This document shows, piece by piece, positions 42,670 through 50,256 of a DNA stretch of 52,135 nt. The stretch covers positions 1-52,135 of the forward strand of contig SBBQ01000028.1 in NCBI GenBank assembly GCA_005239635.1, written 5' to 3'. Each line of letters opens with the position of its first letter. Positions within the stretch are counted from its first letter, which is position 1. The notes beneath the pieces were generated by a model that was given only the letters and a program-made list of their open reading frames with translations, searched no databases and had not been told where the DNA came from. Source of the stretch: Uliginosibacterium gangwonense (GTDB taxonomy: Bacteria > Pseudomonadota > Gammaproteobacteria > Burkholderiales > Rhodocyclaceae). The translations under genes were made by a program, and so were the position numbers.

Positions 42670-45217
42670 GGTAACGAAAACATCGGATGCTCACTATGAC
42701 GCGCCACAACGTTTGCCTGCCGTTTCGAGTGTCAGTACACATGCCAACGCCAACGCACTACATGTCATTGATATCCCAATTTCGGGTTTGCACTGTGCCT
42801 CATGCGTTGCTCGCCTCGAAAAAAATCTAAACGAACTGGATGGTGTTGAATCGAGTGTGAATCTGGCGACTGAGCGCGCCCGCGTTACCTTGAGTGGAAG
42901 CGCTTCCGCGCAAGATGTAGTGCAACAAGTCGTGAAAACAGGCTTTGGGGTGCCAGCACAAACGGTTACGTTGCAATTAGATGGCATGAGTTGTACATCG
43001 TGTGCGCAGCGTATCGAACATTCTTTGCAACAATTGCCACAAGTTTTTGCGCAAATAAACTTGGCGAATGAAACTGCGCAGGTTCAATTTACGCCTGGCC
43101 TAGTTGATCATTCCGATTTGCTGCAAGCGGTTAAGCGTGCGGGTTACCACGCTAGCGTGAAACCTGATGGACAGCAACATCGCATCGATCAACAACAGGT
43201 TTATGCGCAACAGAAAAAAGATTTCTGGTGGGCCTTGTTATTCAGTGCGCCGCTGTTGGCGATGATGCCGTTTATGTTGCTAAGTGGCGCACACCACATG
43301 ACGTGGATGCCGAATGGCTTGCAATGGTTATTGGCAACGCCGGTGCAGTTTATGAGCGGCGCGCGGTTTTATCGCGGCGCATGGCGTGCGCTCAAGTCGG
43401 GCGGTGCCAACATGGATGTGTTGGTGGTACTCGGCACCAGCATGGCGTATTTGTACAGCACAGTGGTGACGGCGCTTAATTTGCCATTGCATGTTTATTT
43501 TGAGGCGTCGGCTTCAATCATTACTTTAGTGCTGCTGGGTAAGTTGCTTGAGGCGCGTGCTAAAGCAAACACCCAACAAGCACTACAACAACTGGTGGCG
43601 CTACAGCCACAAACCGCTTGGGTTATGCAGCAAGGCACAATGGTTGAAGTGCCGATTGCGCAATTGCAATCGGGCGACACGTTTGTTGTGAAGCCAGGCG
43701 CGAATGTGCCTGTCGATGGCGAAGTGTTTGAGGGTTTGTCGAGTGTAAGCGAGGCTATGCTCACGGGTGAGAGTTTGCCCGTAGCAAAGCAACCGGGCTC
43801 AACGGTGTTTGCAGGCACGCTAAATGGCGATGGCTTATTGCAATGTCGCGCTTCGCAAGTAGGTAGCCACACTTTGTTGGCGGGCATGATTCGCTTGGTT
43901 GATCAGGCGCAGGCCAGCAAAGCACCTGTACAGAAATTGGCAGATCGCGTTGCGGCCGTGTTCGTGCCGACAGTCGTGACCATTGCGGCGCTGACATTTG
44001 TGATGACCTTGCTTTGGCACGGTGATTGGCAAAGTAACTTCGCGACAGCTTTGGTGAATGCTGTCGCCGTATTGGTGATTGCGTGCCCATGTGCACTCGG
44101 GTTGGCCACACCGACTGCCATTATGGTTGCCGTTGGTAAGGGCGCTCAGCTCGGCATTTTGGTGCGCAATGCAGAGGCATTAGAGCATGCGGCGCAGATT
44201 CGCATCTTGGCCGTGGACAAAACAGGAACCTTAACCAAGGGCCAGCCAGAAGTGATGCGCGTATTGCCACAAGCGGGACTGTCTGAGGCGCAATTGCTGC
44301 AATTGGCAGCAAGTATGGAGCAGGGGGCAAATCATCCTCTTGCACAGGCTGTCGCGTCAGCGGCACAAACACGTGCCATGTCCATGCTGCCGATGCGTGA
44401 AGTCGAAATGCTGCCAGGGCGAGGAGTACGTGCGCGTTTGTCGCAAGCTGCCATCGCGACTGCACCTGCATTTTCTGCTTGGGCTGAGGCGCAGTTTGCT
44501 TTAGGTTCTGCCGCCTATCTGCGTGAGTTAGGTGTGGCATTCAGCGAACAAGAAGTGGATCAACACTATCGCGAGGGCTATTCGCTCATGGGCTTGGTGG
44601 CATATTCGCCTTCATCTACGCCGATTTTTTTGGGCTGGATCATGTTGGCCGACGCGTTGCGCGAAACCACCCCTGCTGCCATTAAACGCTTACAAAATCT
44701 CGGTGTTGAAGTGGTGATGCTCACGGGCGACCATGAAGTGAGTGCTCGGCTTATTGCCAAACAAGCCGGTATTCAACGTGTTTATGCGGGCTTGCTGCCC
44801 GCGCAAAAAACACAGCGTATTTTGCAGTTGCGCGAAGAAATTAGAAATAGTCATGCAACATCGACCATTGGCATGGTGGGGGACGGCGTCAATGACGCGC
44901 CTGCATTGGCGGTTGCCGATGTGGGTATTGCAATGGGCGGCGGTAGCGCCGCCGCCATGGAAACCGCTGCGCTCACCTTAGTACGCAATGACCTCAACAG
45001 CGCCGCAGATGCGATTGAATTGGCGCGTGTGAGTTTGCGCAAAGTGCGCCAAAATTTATTTTTTGCTTTTGTTTATAACGTCGTCGGTATTCCTGCTGCA
45101 GCCTTAGGGCTACTCAACCCAGTGATTGCAGCAGCGGCGATGGCCTTGAGTTCTGTATCAGTGGTGAGCAATTCGCTGCTGTTGCGTCATTGGCAACCCG
45201 AACGCCGTAAAGCCTGA
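42662..45217 (+). CDS. copA: Copper-exporting P-type ATPase with two HMA domains
   Basis: P1B-type ATPase of 851 residues pumping Cu(I) out of the cytosol. Two N-terminal heavy-metal-associated domains carry GLHCASC and GMSCTSC. Core motifs: SGGANMDVLVVLGTSMAYLY, CPC in IACPCALGLATPTA, DKTGTLTKG, and MVGDGVNDAPALAVADVG. It differs from the CcoI ATPase encoded at 29.7 kb in lacking the extra cysteine-rich domain, pointing to detoxifying export and not oxidase loading. Translationally coupled to the TauE/SafE-like gene by the overlap at 42662-42669. Confidence 0.94.
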   Translation: MSEVTKTSDAHYDAPQRLPAVSSVSTHANANALHVIDIPISGLHCASCVARLEKNLNELDGVESSVNLATERARVTLSGSASAQDVVQQVVKTGFGVPAQTVTLQLDGMSCTSCAQRIEHSLQQLPQVFAQINLANETAQVQFTPGLVDHSDLLQAVKRAGYHASVKPDGQQHRIDQQQVYAQQKKDFWWALLFSAPLLAMMPFMLLSGAHHMTWMPNGLQWLLATPVQFMSGARFYRGAWRALKSGGANMDVLVVLGTSMAYLYSTVVTALNLPLHVYFEASASIITLVLLGKLLEARAKANTQQALQQLVALQPQTAWVMQQGTMVEVPIAQLQSGDTFVVKPGANVPVDGEVFEGLSSVSEAMLTGESLPVAKQPGSTVFAGTLNGDGLLQCRASQVGSHTLLAGMIRLVDQAQASKAPVQKLADRVAAVFVPTVVTIAALTFVMTLLWHGDWQSNFATALVNAVAVLVIACPCALGLATPTAIMVAVGKGAQLGILVRNAEALEHAAQIRILAVDKTGTLTKGQPEVMRVLPQAGLSEAQLLQLAASMEQGANHPLAQAVASAAQTRAMSMLPMREVEMLPGRGVRARLSQAAIATAPAFSAWAEAQFALGSAAYLRELGVAFSEQEVDQHYREGYSLMGLVAYSPSSTPIFLGWIMLADALRETTPAAIKRLQNLGVEVVMLTGDHEVSARLIAKQAGIQRVYAGLLPAQKTQRILQLREEIRNSHATSTIGMVGDGVNDAPALAVADVGIAMGGGSAAAMETAALTLVRNDLNSAADAIELARVSLRKVRQNLFFAFVYNVVGIPAAALGLLNPVIAAAAMALSSVSVVSNSLLLRHWQPERRKA

Positions 45218-45280
45218 TGTAACTCAGTAGATGCGTTTATGGGTGATCTAAGGCGATTTGTGTCACGGTGATACGCCTTC

Positions 45281-45306
45281 AAGCCTAAGCGGTCGTAGGC
45301 TTTCTG
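45281..45306 (+). terminator. Candidate terminator of copA
   Basis: AAGCCTA and TAGGCTT form a 7-base stem with an 8-base loop, followed by TCTGTAAT. Another inverted repeat, AAGGCG/CGCCTT, precedes it. The hairpin overlaps the expected -35 region of ppa. Confidence 0.4.
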
Positions 45307-45319
45307 TAATATTTCCCAG

Positions 45320-45325
45320 TATAAT
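45320..45325 (+). promoter_or_regulatory. -10 element of ppa
   Basis: Perfect TATAAT; predicted start near 45332, about 30 bases before the ppa ATG. The -35 region is weak. Confidence 0.5.
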
Positions 45326-45360
45326 CAACCCTTTTTCCTGCGCTGATTGAGGAGAGAGTT

Positions 45361-45909
45361 ATGGGCCTGGACCGAGTACCGTCCGGCAAGGATTTGCCAA
45401 ACGACTTCAATGTTGTCATCGAGATTCCGATGCATGCGGATCCGGTGAAGTATGAAGTCGACAAGGAATCCGGTGCAATTTTCGTTGACCGTTTCATGTC
45501 CACTGCCATGCACTACCCGTGCAACTATGGCTACATTCCGCACACCATCGCAGGCGACGGTGATCCGGTTGATGTGTTGGTGGTCACCCAGTTTGCTTTG
45601 CCGCCGGGCGTGGTTGTTCGTTGCCGCCCGATTGGCATGTTGAAGATGGTGGATGAGGCAGGTGAAGATGCTAAGTTGTTGGCAGTACCGGTGACCAAGC
45701 TCACCCCCATGTATCAGAACGTGACGAAGCCGACCGATCTGCCGCAAATCATTCTCGACCAGATTTCACACTTCTTCGAACACTACAAAGATCTTGAGCC
45801 GGGCAAGTTTGTAAAGGTGCAAGGTTGGGGTGATATTGAAGATGCTAAGCATGAAATCATCCAAGGCGTGCAGCGTTACAACGAGGCAGGTGACAAGCCG
45901 GCTTACTAA
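45361..45909 (+). CDS. ppa: Inorganic pyrophosphatase, family I
   Basis: Cytosolic enzyme hydrolysing pyrophosphate to phosphate, pulling biosynthetic reactions forward. The 182-residue product has the family I signature [10 protein letters not shown] with its metal-binding aspartates, plus [19 protein letters not shown] and [19 protein letters not shown] is well placed before ATG 45361. Single-gene unit with its own promoter and a very strong terminator. Confidence 0.97.
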   Translation: MGLDRVPSGKDLPNDFNVVIEIPMHADPVKYEVDKESGAIFVDRFMSTAMHYPCNYGYIPHTIAGDGDPVDVLVVTQFALPPGVVVRCRPIGMLKMVDEAGEDAKLLAVPVTKLTPMYQNVTKPTDLPQIILDQISHFFEHYKDLEPGKFVKVQGWGDIEDAKHEIIQGVQRYNEAGDKPAY

Positions 45910-45954
45910 GTTTTGATTAAGTCGCTTTCGTTGCGCTATATGCGCGATGGCCCA

Positions 45955-45987
45955 ATAAAAAACGCCGGAATTTCCGGCGTTTTTTAT
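45955..45987. terminator. Rho-independent terminator between ppa and pgi, bidirectional
   Basis: AATAAAAAACGCCGGA and its exact complement TCCGGCGTTTTTTATT form a 16-base palindromic arm pair around a tiny loop, with A- and T-runs, ending both ppa and convergent pgi. A copy of the octamer ATTGGCAA begins inside its right arm (45986). Confidence 0.92.
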
Positions 45988-46060
45988 TGGCAAATCACAG
46001 TGCGCGTTGAGGTGTTCGTTCTGACTCGGCCCTCTGTTGTGAGATGCTTAGAAAGGTGAG

Positions 46061-47677
46061 CTAAGACTCTCCACGCATGCGTCGGCGTGCGCGCAGTAGG
46101 CCACAGGTCGAGCCATCAAGGCTGGGATCGGTTGGGCCATCATGCTGATCAGCGAGCTTATTCGCCATTTGTTTGCCAAACTCAACGCCGTATTGGTCAA
46201 AGCTGTTGATGTTCCACAGCACACCCTGCACATAGACCTTGTGTTCATACAAGGCGAGTAGTTGCCCCACTGAATATGGCGTTAAATCAGGTAACAAAAG
46301 TGTAGAGCTGGGTTGGTTACCGCGACACACTAGATGTGGCGCCAAGCGCTTCGCTTCTTCAGCACTATGGCCGGTACTTAATAACTCGGCATGCGCCTCG
46401 TCGAGCGTTTTGCCCATCATGAGCGCGGCGCTTTGCGCTAAGCCGTTCTCAAACAGTGTGCACTGACGCGGGTCATCGCCGCCTGCAATCAAAATAAAGT
46501 CGAGCGGCGTGGTGCGGGTGCCTTGGTATAGCAACTGATGGAAGGCGTGTTGCCCCATCGGTTCTGCGCCGCCCCACATTACCGGCGCGGTTAGGTAATC
46601 TACCTTCTTGCCAGCACGGTCGACGGACTTGCCGTTGCTTTCCATTTCGAGCTGCTGCAAATGTGCTGTGAGTTCGCGAAGGCGATAGCTATACGGAAGA
46701 ATGGCATGGGTCGTGGCGCGCAATGCAAATACGTTCCACCAACCAAACAAACCCATGAGCACCGGAATGTTTTGCGCGAGTGGTGCATTGGCAAAATGAC
46801 GATCGACGCTGTTTGCCCCTGCGAGCAATTGCGTAAAACCTTCCATGCCAATGGCGCAGGCAATTGGCAAGCCGACAGCTGACCACAACGAAAAGCGACC
46901 ACCAACCCACTCGGGCAAGGGTAAGCACTGCTCCGCAGGAATGCCCAGCGCGAGTGCAGCCTTAGGGCGGTTAGTCACGGCGAGTAGGTGTGGGGCTAGA
47001 TGGGTGTTATTACCCAACGCCTGTCGCAACCAGTCCATTGCGGCACGCGCATTGGTGAGTGTTTCGGTTGTGCCAAAACTTTTCGACGAAATAATAAAGA
47101 GCGTTTGCTCAGCGTCTGCATTGGCCAATACACCGTTAAATTCGGCGGGGTCGAGTCCTGCAATAAAGTCGACATGAATCGGCGAATGGCGATTTGCCAA
47201 TGCCTGCACGACCAGTCGCGGCCCTAGGTCAGAACCGCCGATGCCTAAATTTACAACATGTGTAATCGGCTTGCCCGTGGAGCCACGCCAGGTGCCGCAG
47301 CGTAAGGCATCCACAATCGGCGCCATGCGTTCTAGTACGCTATGCACGACTGCCGGGGCTTGGTCGCCTGCACGCAAGGCTACGTGCCATGCTGAGCGTT
47401 GTTCGGTGAAGTTAAGTGGGTCACCGGCAAACATGTGCCCGATGGCTTCGCGCAATTGGCGTTTCTCGGCATGCACCAATAGCAGGTTTAAAGCGTGTTG
47501 TGTTACGCGTTGCTTGGAGTAGTCGTAAAGCAGACCATCAAATTCAACGTGGAAACGGTCAAACCGTTCGGGGTCGGCCGCGAAGAGCTCACGCATGGAA
47601 ATGCTGTCGAGTTGCTGGTGAGCAACGCGCAGATCACCCAGCGAGTCTGTATGGCTTGAAAGGGTTGGGGTACTCAC
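46061..47677 (-). CDS. pgi: Glucose-6-phosphate isomerase
   Basis: Interconverts glucose 6-phosphate and fructose 6-phosphate. The 538-residue product carries both PGI signatures (PEWVGGRFSLWSAVGLP and NSFDQYGVEFGKQMANKL), GIGGSDLGPRLV, and the SIS-domain loop SKSFGTTETLTNA. The start codon is GTG at 47677; the ATG at 47679 is in another frame and stops at once. The upstream glycosyltransferase stop is only one base away, so the two genes form one operon. Confidence 0.95.
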   Translation of the reverse strand: MSTPTLSSHTDSLGDLRVAHQQLDSISMRELFAADPERFDRFHVEFDGLLYDYSKQRVTQHALNLLLVHAEKRQLREAIGHMFAGDPLNFTEQRSAWHVALRAGDQAPAVVHSVLERMAPIVDALRCGTWRGSTGKPITHVVNLGIGGSDLGPRLVVQALANRHSPIHVDFIAGLDPAEFNGVLANADAEQTLFIISSKSFGTTETLTNARAAMDWLRQALGNNTHLAPHLLAVTNRPKAALALGIPAEQCLPLPEWVGGRFSLWSAVGLPIACAIGMEGFTQLLAGANSVDRHFANAPLAQNIPVLMGLFGWWNVFALRATTHAILPYSYRLRELTAHLQQLEMESNGKSVDRAGKKVDYLTAPVMWGGAEPMGQHAFHQLLYQGTRTTPLDFILIAGGDDPRQCTLFENGLAQSAALMMGKTLDEAHAELLSTGHSAEEAKRLAPHLVCRGNQPSSTLLLPDLTPYSVGQLLALYEHKVYVQGVLWNINSFDQYGVEFGKQMANKLADQHDGPTDPSLDGSTCGLLRARRRMRGES

Positions 47678-47678
47678 A

Positions 47679-49316
47679 TCAATCTCGTTGGTAGAGTCTC
47701 AAGCGCTCTTGTCGGTCACCTGGGCGACGGCCTTCCCAGCGGCGAACCCATTGTGAGCCAGGGTGAACTTCTTCATCTTTGCTTGAGCTATATACCAGCA
47801 AAAGATGGCAGTTTGCTGAGGCAGGCTTGAATTTCAAATGGTCAAAGTAATACAGGCTGCTCATCTGCGCGGCAGGCAATCCTTGTTGCATTAGACAGTC
47901 GTATTGTGCCGGTAAATGGGCTTTGAGTTCGTGTGATACGTTACGGTAAGTTTTACCGTAGTCAATCCAGGGCAACCAAAGCGCCATAACCAGCCCCCAC
48001 AGTGCCGTCATGCCGGCCGCCCAAGTAATCGCGCCGCGATAGTTCGACTTAGGTTGGCGCATGATGAGCCAACACCACGCTGCGGTGAGTAGCAGGCCTG
48101 CAGCGACTGCTAAAGGTTGAAATTGCAATACAAAGCCCGGCTCTAAACGTGCAAAGTTGCGCGCGATTTTAGGCGGCCAGCCGCTCAACATGGCAAGCCA
48201 GCCGAGCCAAATGAGTGCAATGAAAAGACTAAAGCTCATGGCGCCAAACCAGGTAAATGCATTGGCAGCACCACGCCGCAAATTCAGTAGTCCTGGTGTC
48301 GCAAGGAGTACAAGCGGTGGTAGTAAGGGTAGCAGCGTGATGGGGCGGAGCGGTCGATTCCACACCAAGCTCAACAAAATGAGCAGGCATGCAGAGAGAC
48401 ACATCGCAAATGCTGGCTCGCGCAGATGACGACGAAATTTCCATACGCTCCAGCAGGCAATAGGTAGAGCGGGCCATGCAAACCAGAGCAGGGCATTGCT
48501 CACGCGCAATAACCGCCCACTGAATTCTGTTGCGGTCGAAAAACCGGGTAACCATTGCTGCTGCCAATGCGTGTAAGCCGCGCTTTCATTGTGATCTAGC
48601 CAACTTAACCATGCGGCAACGGCAATGCCCGCGATTAGGGTGGCAATGGATAAATTGCGCAGGCAAATTTTTGTGCTAGCCCCATCTTGTTCGCGCCCTT
48701 GGCTCAGCAGTGTGCTCCAGGCAAGTAATAGGCATGCGAATGCGATAATGGGTGGGCAAGTGAGGACGAGCGCAATCAAGACGATGCTTAATATAAGCCA
48801 ACCTTGCCAATGGCTATCGCCGACTGCAGACAAAGCCCACATTTCTGCAGCGAGGAGCATAAGTACCAAGGCTTGTGGTTGTGTTTCATGTACTGGCGCA
48901 ATCAGACCTAAGCAGCCGATTGCTAAGAGCACCGCCGCGGGCCCGGATTCGTGCCCAAACCAGCGCCGCGCTGCCAGAAACATAAAGATGAAGTAGCCAA
49001 GTCCAAATAACGCACTGCTGAGCCGAGAGGCATCGTCTAAGTCGACGGGTAGGCCAGGCATTGCGTGCAGAACCGATGTTAGGGCGCTGTTGGTCCAGTA
49101 GAACAGCGGCCCAAAGTCAGTTTGGCTGCTGCCAAACAGGGTTGGGATAAGGCTGGGTGTGCTCAGAGCCGATTGAATCACACCGAAATGCGCTGCATCT
49201 TCAGGTTTCCACGGGTCGTGTCCCATGAGTCCCGGGATTAAATACAAGGCAACCAGCAGCCACAATAAACGCCGCGCAACAAGCTGTGAAATGGAAGATT
49301 GATTTGGCTGAGACAT
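47679..49316 (-). CDS. Glycosyltransferase family 39 (ArnT/PMT-like) membrane protein
   Basis: Polytopic membrane protein of 545 residues with about twelve helices. The first periplasmic loop carries GHDPWKPEDAAHFG, the D-E/D motif of polyprenyl-phosphate-dependent GT39/GT83 transferases, followed by SLIPTLFGSSQTDFGPLFYW. A C-terminal soluble portion of about 110 residues begins near LPWIDYGKTYRNVSHELKAHLP. Such enzymes transfer a sugar from a lipid carrier to lipid A, proteins or other glycans; the acceptor is not known. It is one base upstream of pgi on the same strand. Confidence 0.82.
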   Translation of the reverse strand: MSQPNQSSISQLVARRLLWLLVALYLIPGLMGHDPWKPEDAAHFGVIQSALSTPSLIPTLFGSSQTDFGPLFYWTNSALTSVLHAMPGLPVDLDDASRLSSALFGLGYFIFMFLAARRWFGHESGPAAVLLAIGCLGLIAPVHETQPQALVLMLLAAEMWALSAVGDSHWQGWLILSIVLIALVLTCPPIIAFACLLLAWSTLLSQGREQDGASTKICLRNLSIATLIAGIAVAAWLSWLDHNESAAYTHWQQQWLPGFSTATEFSGRLLRVSNALLWFAWPALPIACWSVWKFRRHLREPAFAMCLSACLLILLSLVWNRPLRPITLLPLLPPLVLLATPGLLNLRRGAANAFTWFGAMSFSLFIALIWLGWLAMLSGWPPKIARNFARLEPGFVLQFQPLAVAAGLLLTAAWCWLIMRQPKSNYRGAITWAAGMTALWGLVMALWLPWIDYGKTYRNVSHELKAHLPAQYDCLMQQGLPAAQMSSLYYFDHLKFKPASANCHLLLVYSSSKDEEVHPGSQWVRRWEGRRPGDRQERLRLYQRD

Positions 49317-49591
49317 GTTTCAAGGTCTGGGCGAGCGATTGCTGGATTTTACGTGTGCTTAGTGCGTTGTGACGGCATGGCCTAAATTAGGGCGCAACAA
49401 AGCGGCAATCATAGTGGATGCGAACCTGTTTCAGCTGAGTTGACAGCTTTAATCTTGCTGTGAGTGTAACTTATTGACGTATATGCTGTAATTTCAATGT
49501 TTGCGCAGTATTAAGGCTCAAAATGACGGCCAAAATTACAAGCGTGCAAATTACAGGCGCGTTGCGGCAGAGGCCTGTTGTGGCCGGAAAC
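49317..49591. other. Intergenic region between rpmE terminator and the glycosyltransferase gene
   Basis: No convincing gene. It must hold the promoter of the glycosyltransferase-pgi operon, which I cannot place. A 33-codon frame from 49523 overlaps the rpmE terminator and is probably chance. Two short near-repeats (AAATTACAAGCG and AAATTACAGGCG) lie near 49535 and 49550. Confidence 0.4.
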
Positions 49592-49618
49592 AAAAAAGGC
49601 AGCCAAGGCTGCCTTTTT
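49592..49618 (-). terminator. Rho-independent terminator of rpmE
   Basis: AAAAAAGGCAGCC and GGCTGCCTTTTTT form a 13-base stem with an AA loop centre. On the minus strand it follows the rpmE stop by 16 bases. Confidence 0.9.
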
Positions 49619-49634
49619 TATTGAGTTCGCCTGA

Positions 49635-49844
49635 TTAGGCGGACTTGGCGTACTTCTGGCGGAAGCGTTCAACGCGACCGGCGGTATCCACGATCTTCTG
49701 CTTGCCCGTGTAGAACGGGTGGCACTCAGAACAAACTTCAACGTTCATGGCGGGTTTGCCAATCGTTGAGCGGGTGGTAAAGCTGTTGCCGCATGAGCAA
49801 TTTACTTGCACATCAGCGTAATTCGGGTGAATGCCTTCTTTCAT
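49635..49844 (-). CDS. rpmE: 50S ribosomal protein L31 (zinc-binding form)
   Basis: Ribosomal protein of 69 residues bridging the subunits. It has the zinc ligands of the C+ form, C16SC18 and C38SEC41, and the family segment [20 protein letters not shown]. The zinc-free paralogue used under zinc limitation is not in this window. Single-gene unit with a good promoter and terminator. Confidence 0.97.
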   Translation of the reverse strand: MKEGIHPNYADVQVNCSCGNSFTTRSTIGKPAMNVEVCSECHPFYTGKQKIVDTAGRVERFRQKYAKSA

Positions 49845-49892
49845 CTCTCTCTCCTGCGCTCGGCGGATGTGGCCGAAACTGTAAAACGCGAG

Positions 49893-49921
49893 ATTATGCC
49901 AGTGCTGTTCAACGAGTGCAA
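49893..49921 (-). promoter_or_regulatory. Sigma-70 promoter of rpmE, extended -10
   Basis: On the minus strand TTGCAC (49916-49921), 17-base spacer, CATAAT (49893-49898) preceded by TGG, an extended -10. Start near 49886, leaving a 42-base leader with GGAGAGAG before the ATG. Confidence 0.65.
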
Positions 49922-50121
49922 CCTCTGGCTACGGGGCTTGGCGCTGGCGGGCAGTTTGGATTCCATTTGCATACGCAAAATTGCTGTCGTACCAGGCATG
50001 TTGGACTGATTTTTAAGCCAATTTAAAGACATGAAAGCGGCTCTTTAGAATCTTGTGTGTATAAAAACCATAATAAAATCAATTAATAACGTACGTCTAG
50101 TGTGCTCGTCTTCAATCTGAC

Positions 50122-50149
50122 TAAAGTTTTAAGAATGCCTTGCCGTCAT
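50122..50149 (+). promoter_or_regulatory. Sigma-28 (FliA) promoter of the second chemoreceptor gene
   Basis: TAAAGTTT (50122-50129), a perfect -35-type element, then 12 bases and GCCGTCAT (50142-50149), close to GCCGTTAT/GCCGATAA. Start near 50156, about 100 bases before the ATG. The spacing equals that of the promoter before the other chemoreceptor gene. It implies control by the flagellar regulon. Confidence 0.72.
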
Positions 50150-50256
50150 TCCCCATAGAAGCAAATGGTGCATCCGACGCGCCATGCCCACTTTTTGGTC
50201 GTGCGGATAAATGCAAGGTTCTTCAGGACGCAGAAGAACAAAACTAGGAATGAGAC

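Noticed and set aside
29740..45217. The copper/cytochrome locus as a transferred island
   Set aside because: Base composition, codon use and octamer density match the flanking core genes, and no integrase or repeats flank it.
49523..49624. A 33-codon ORF before the rpmE terminator
   Set aside because: It runs through the terminator stem, has a mediocre ribosome site and no recognisable features.
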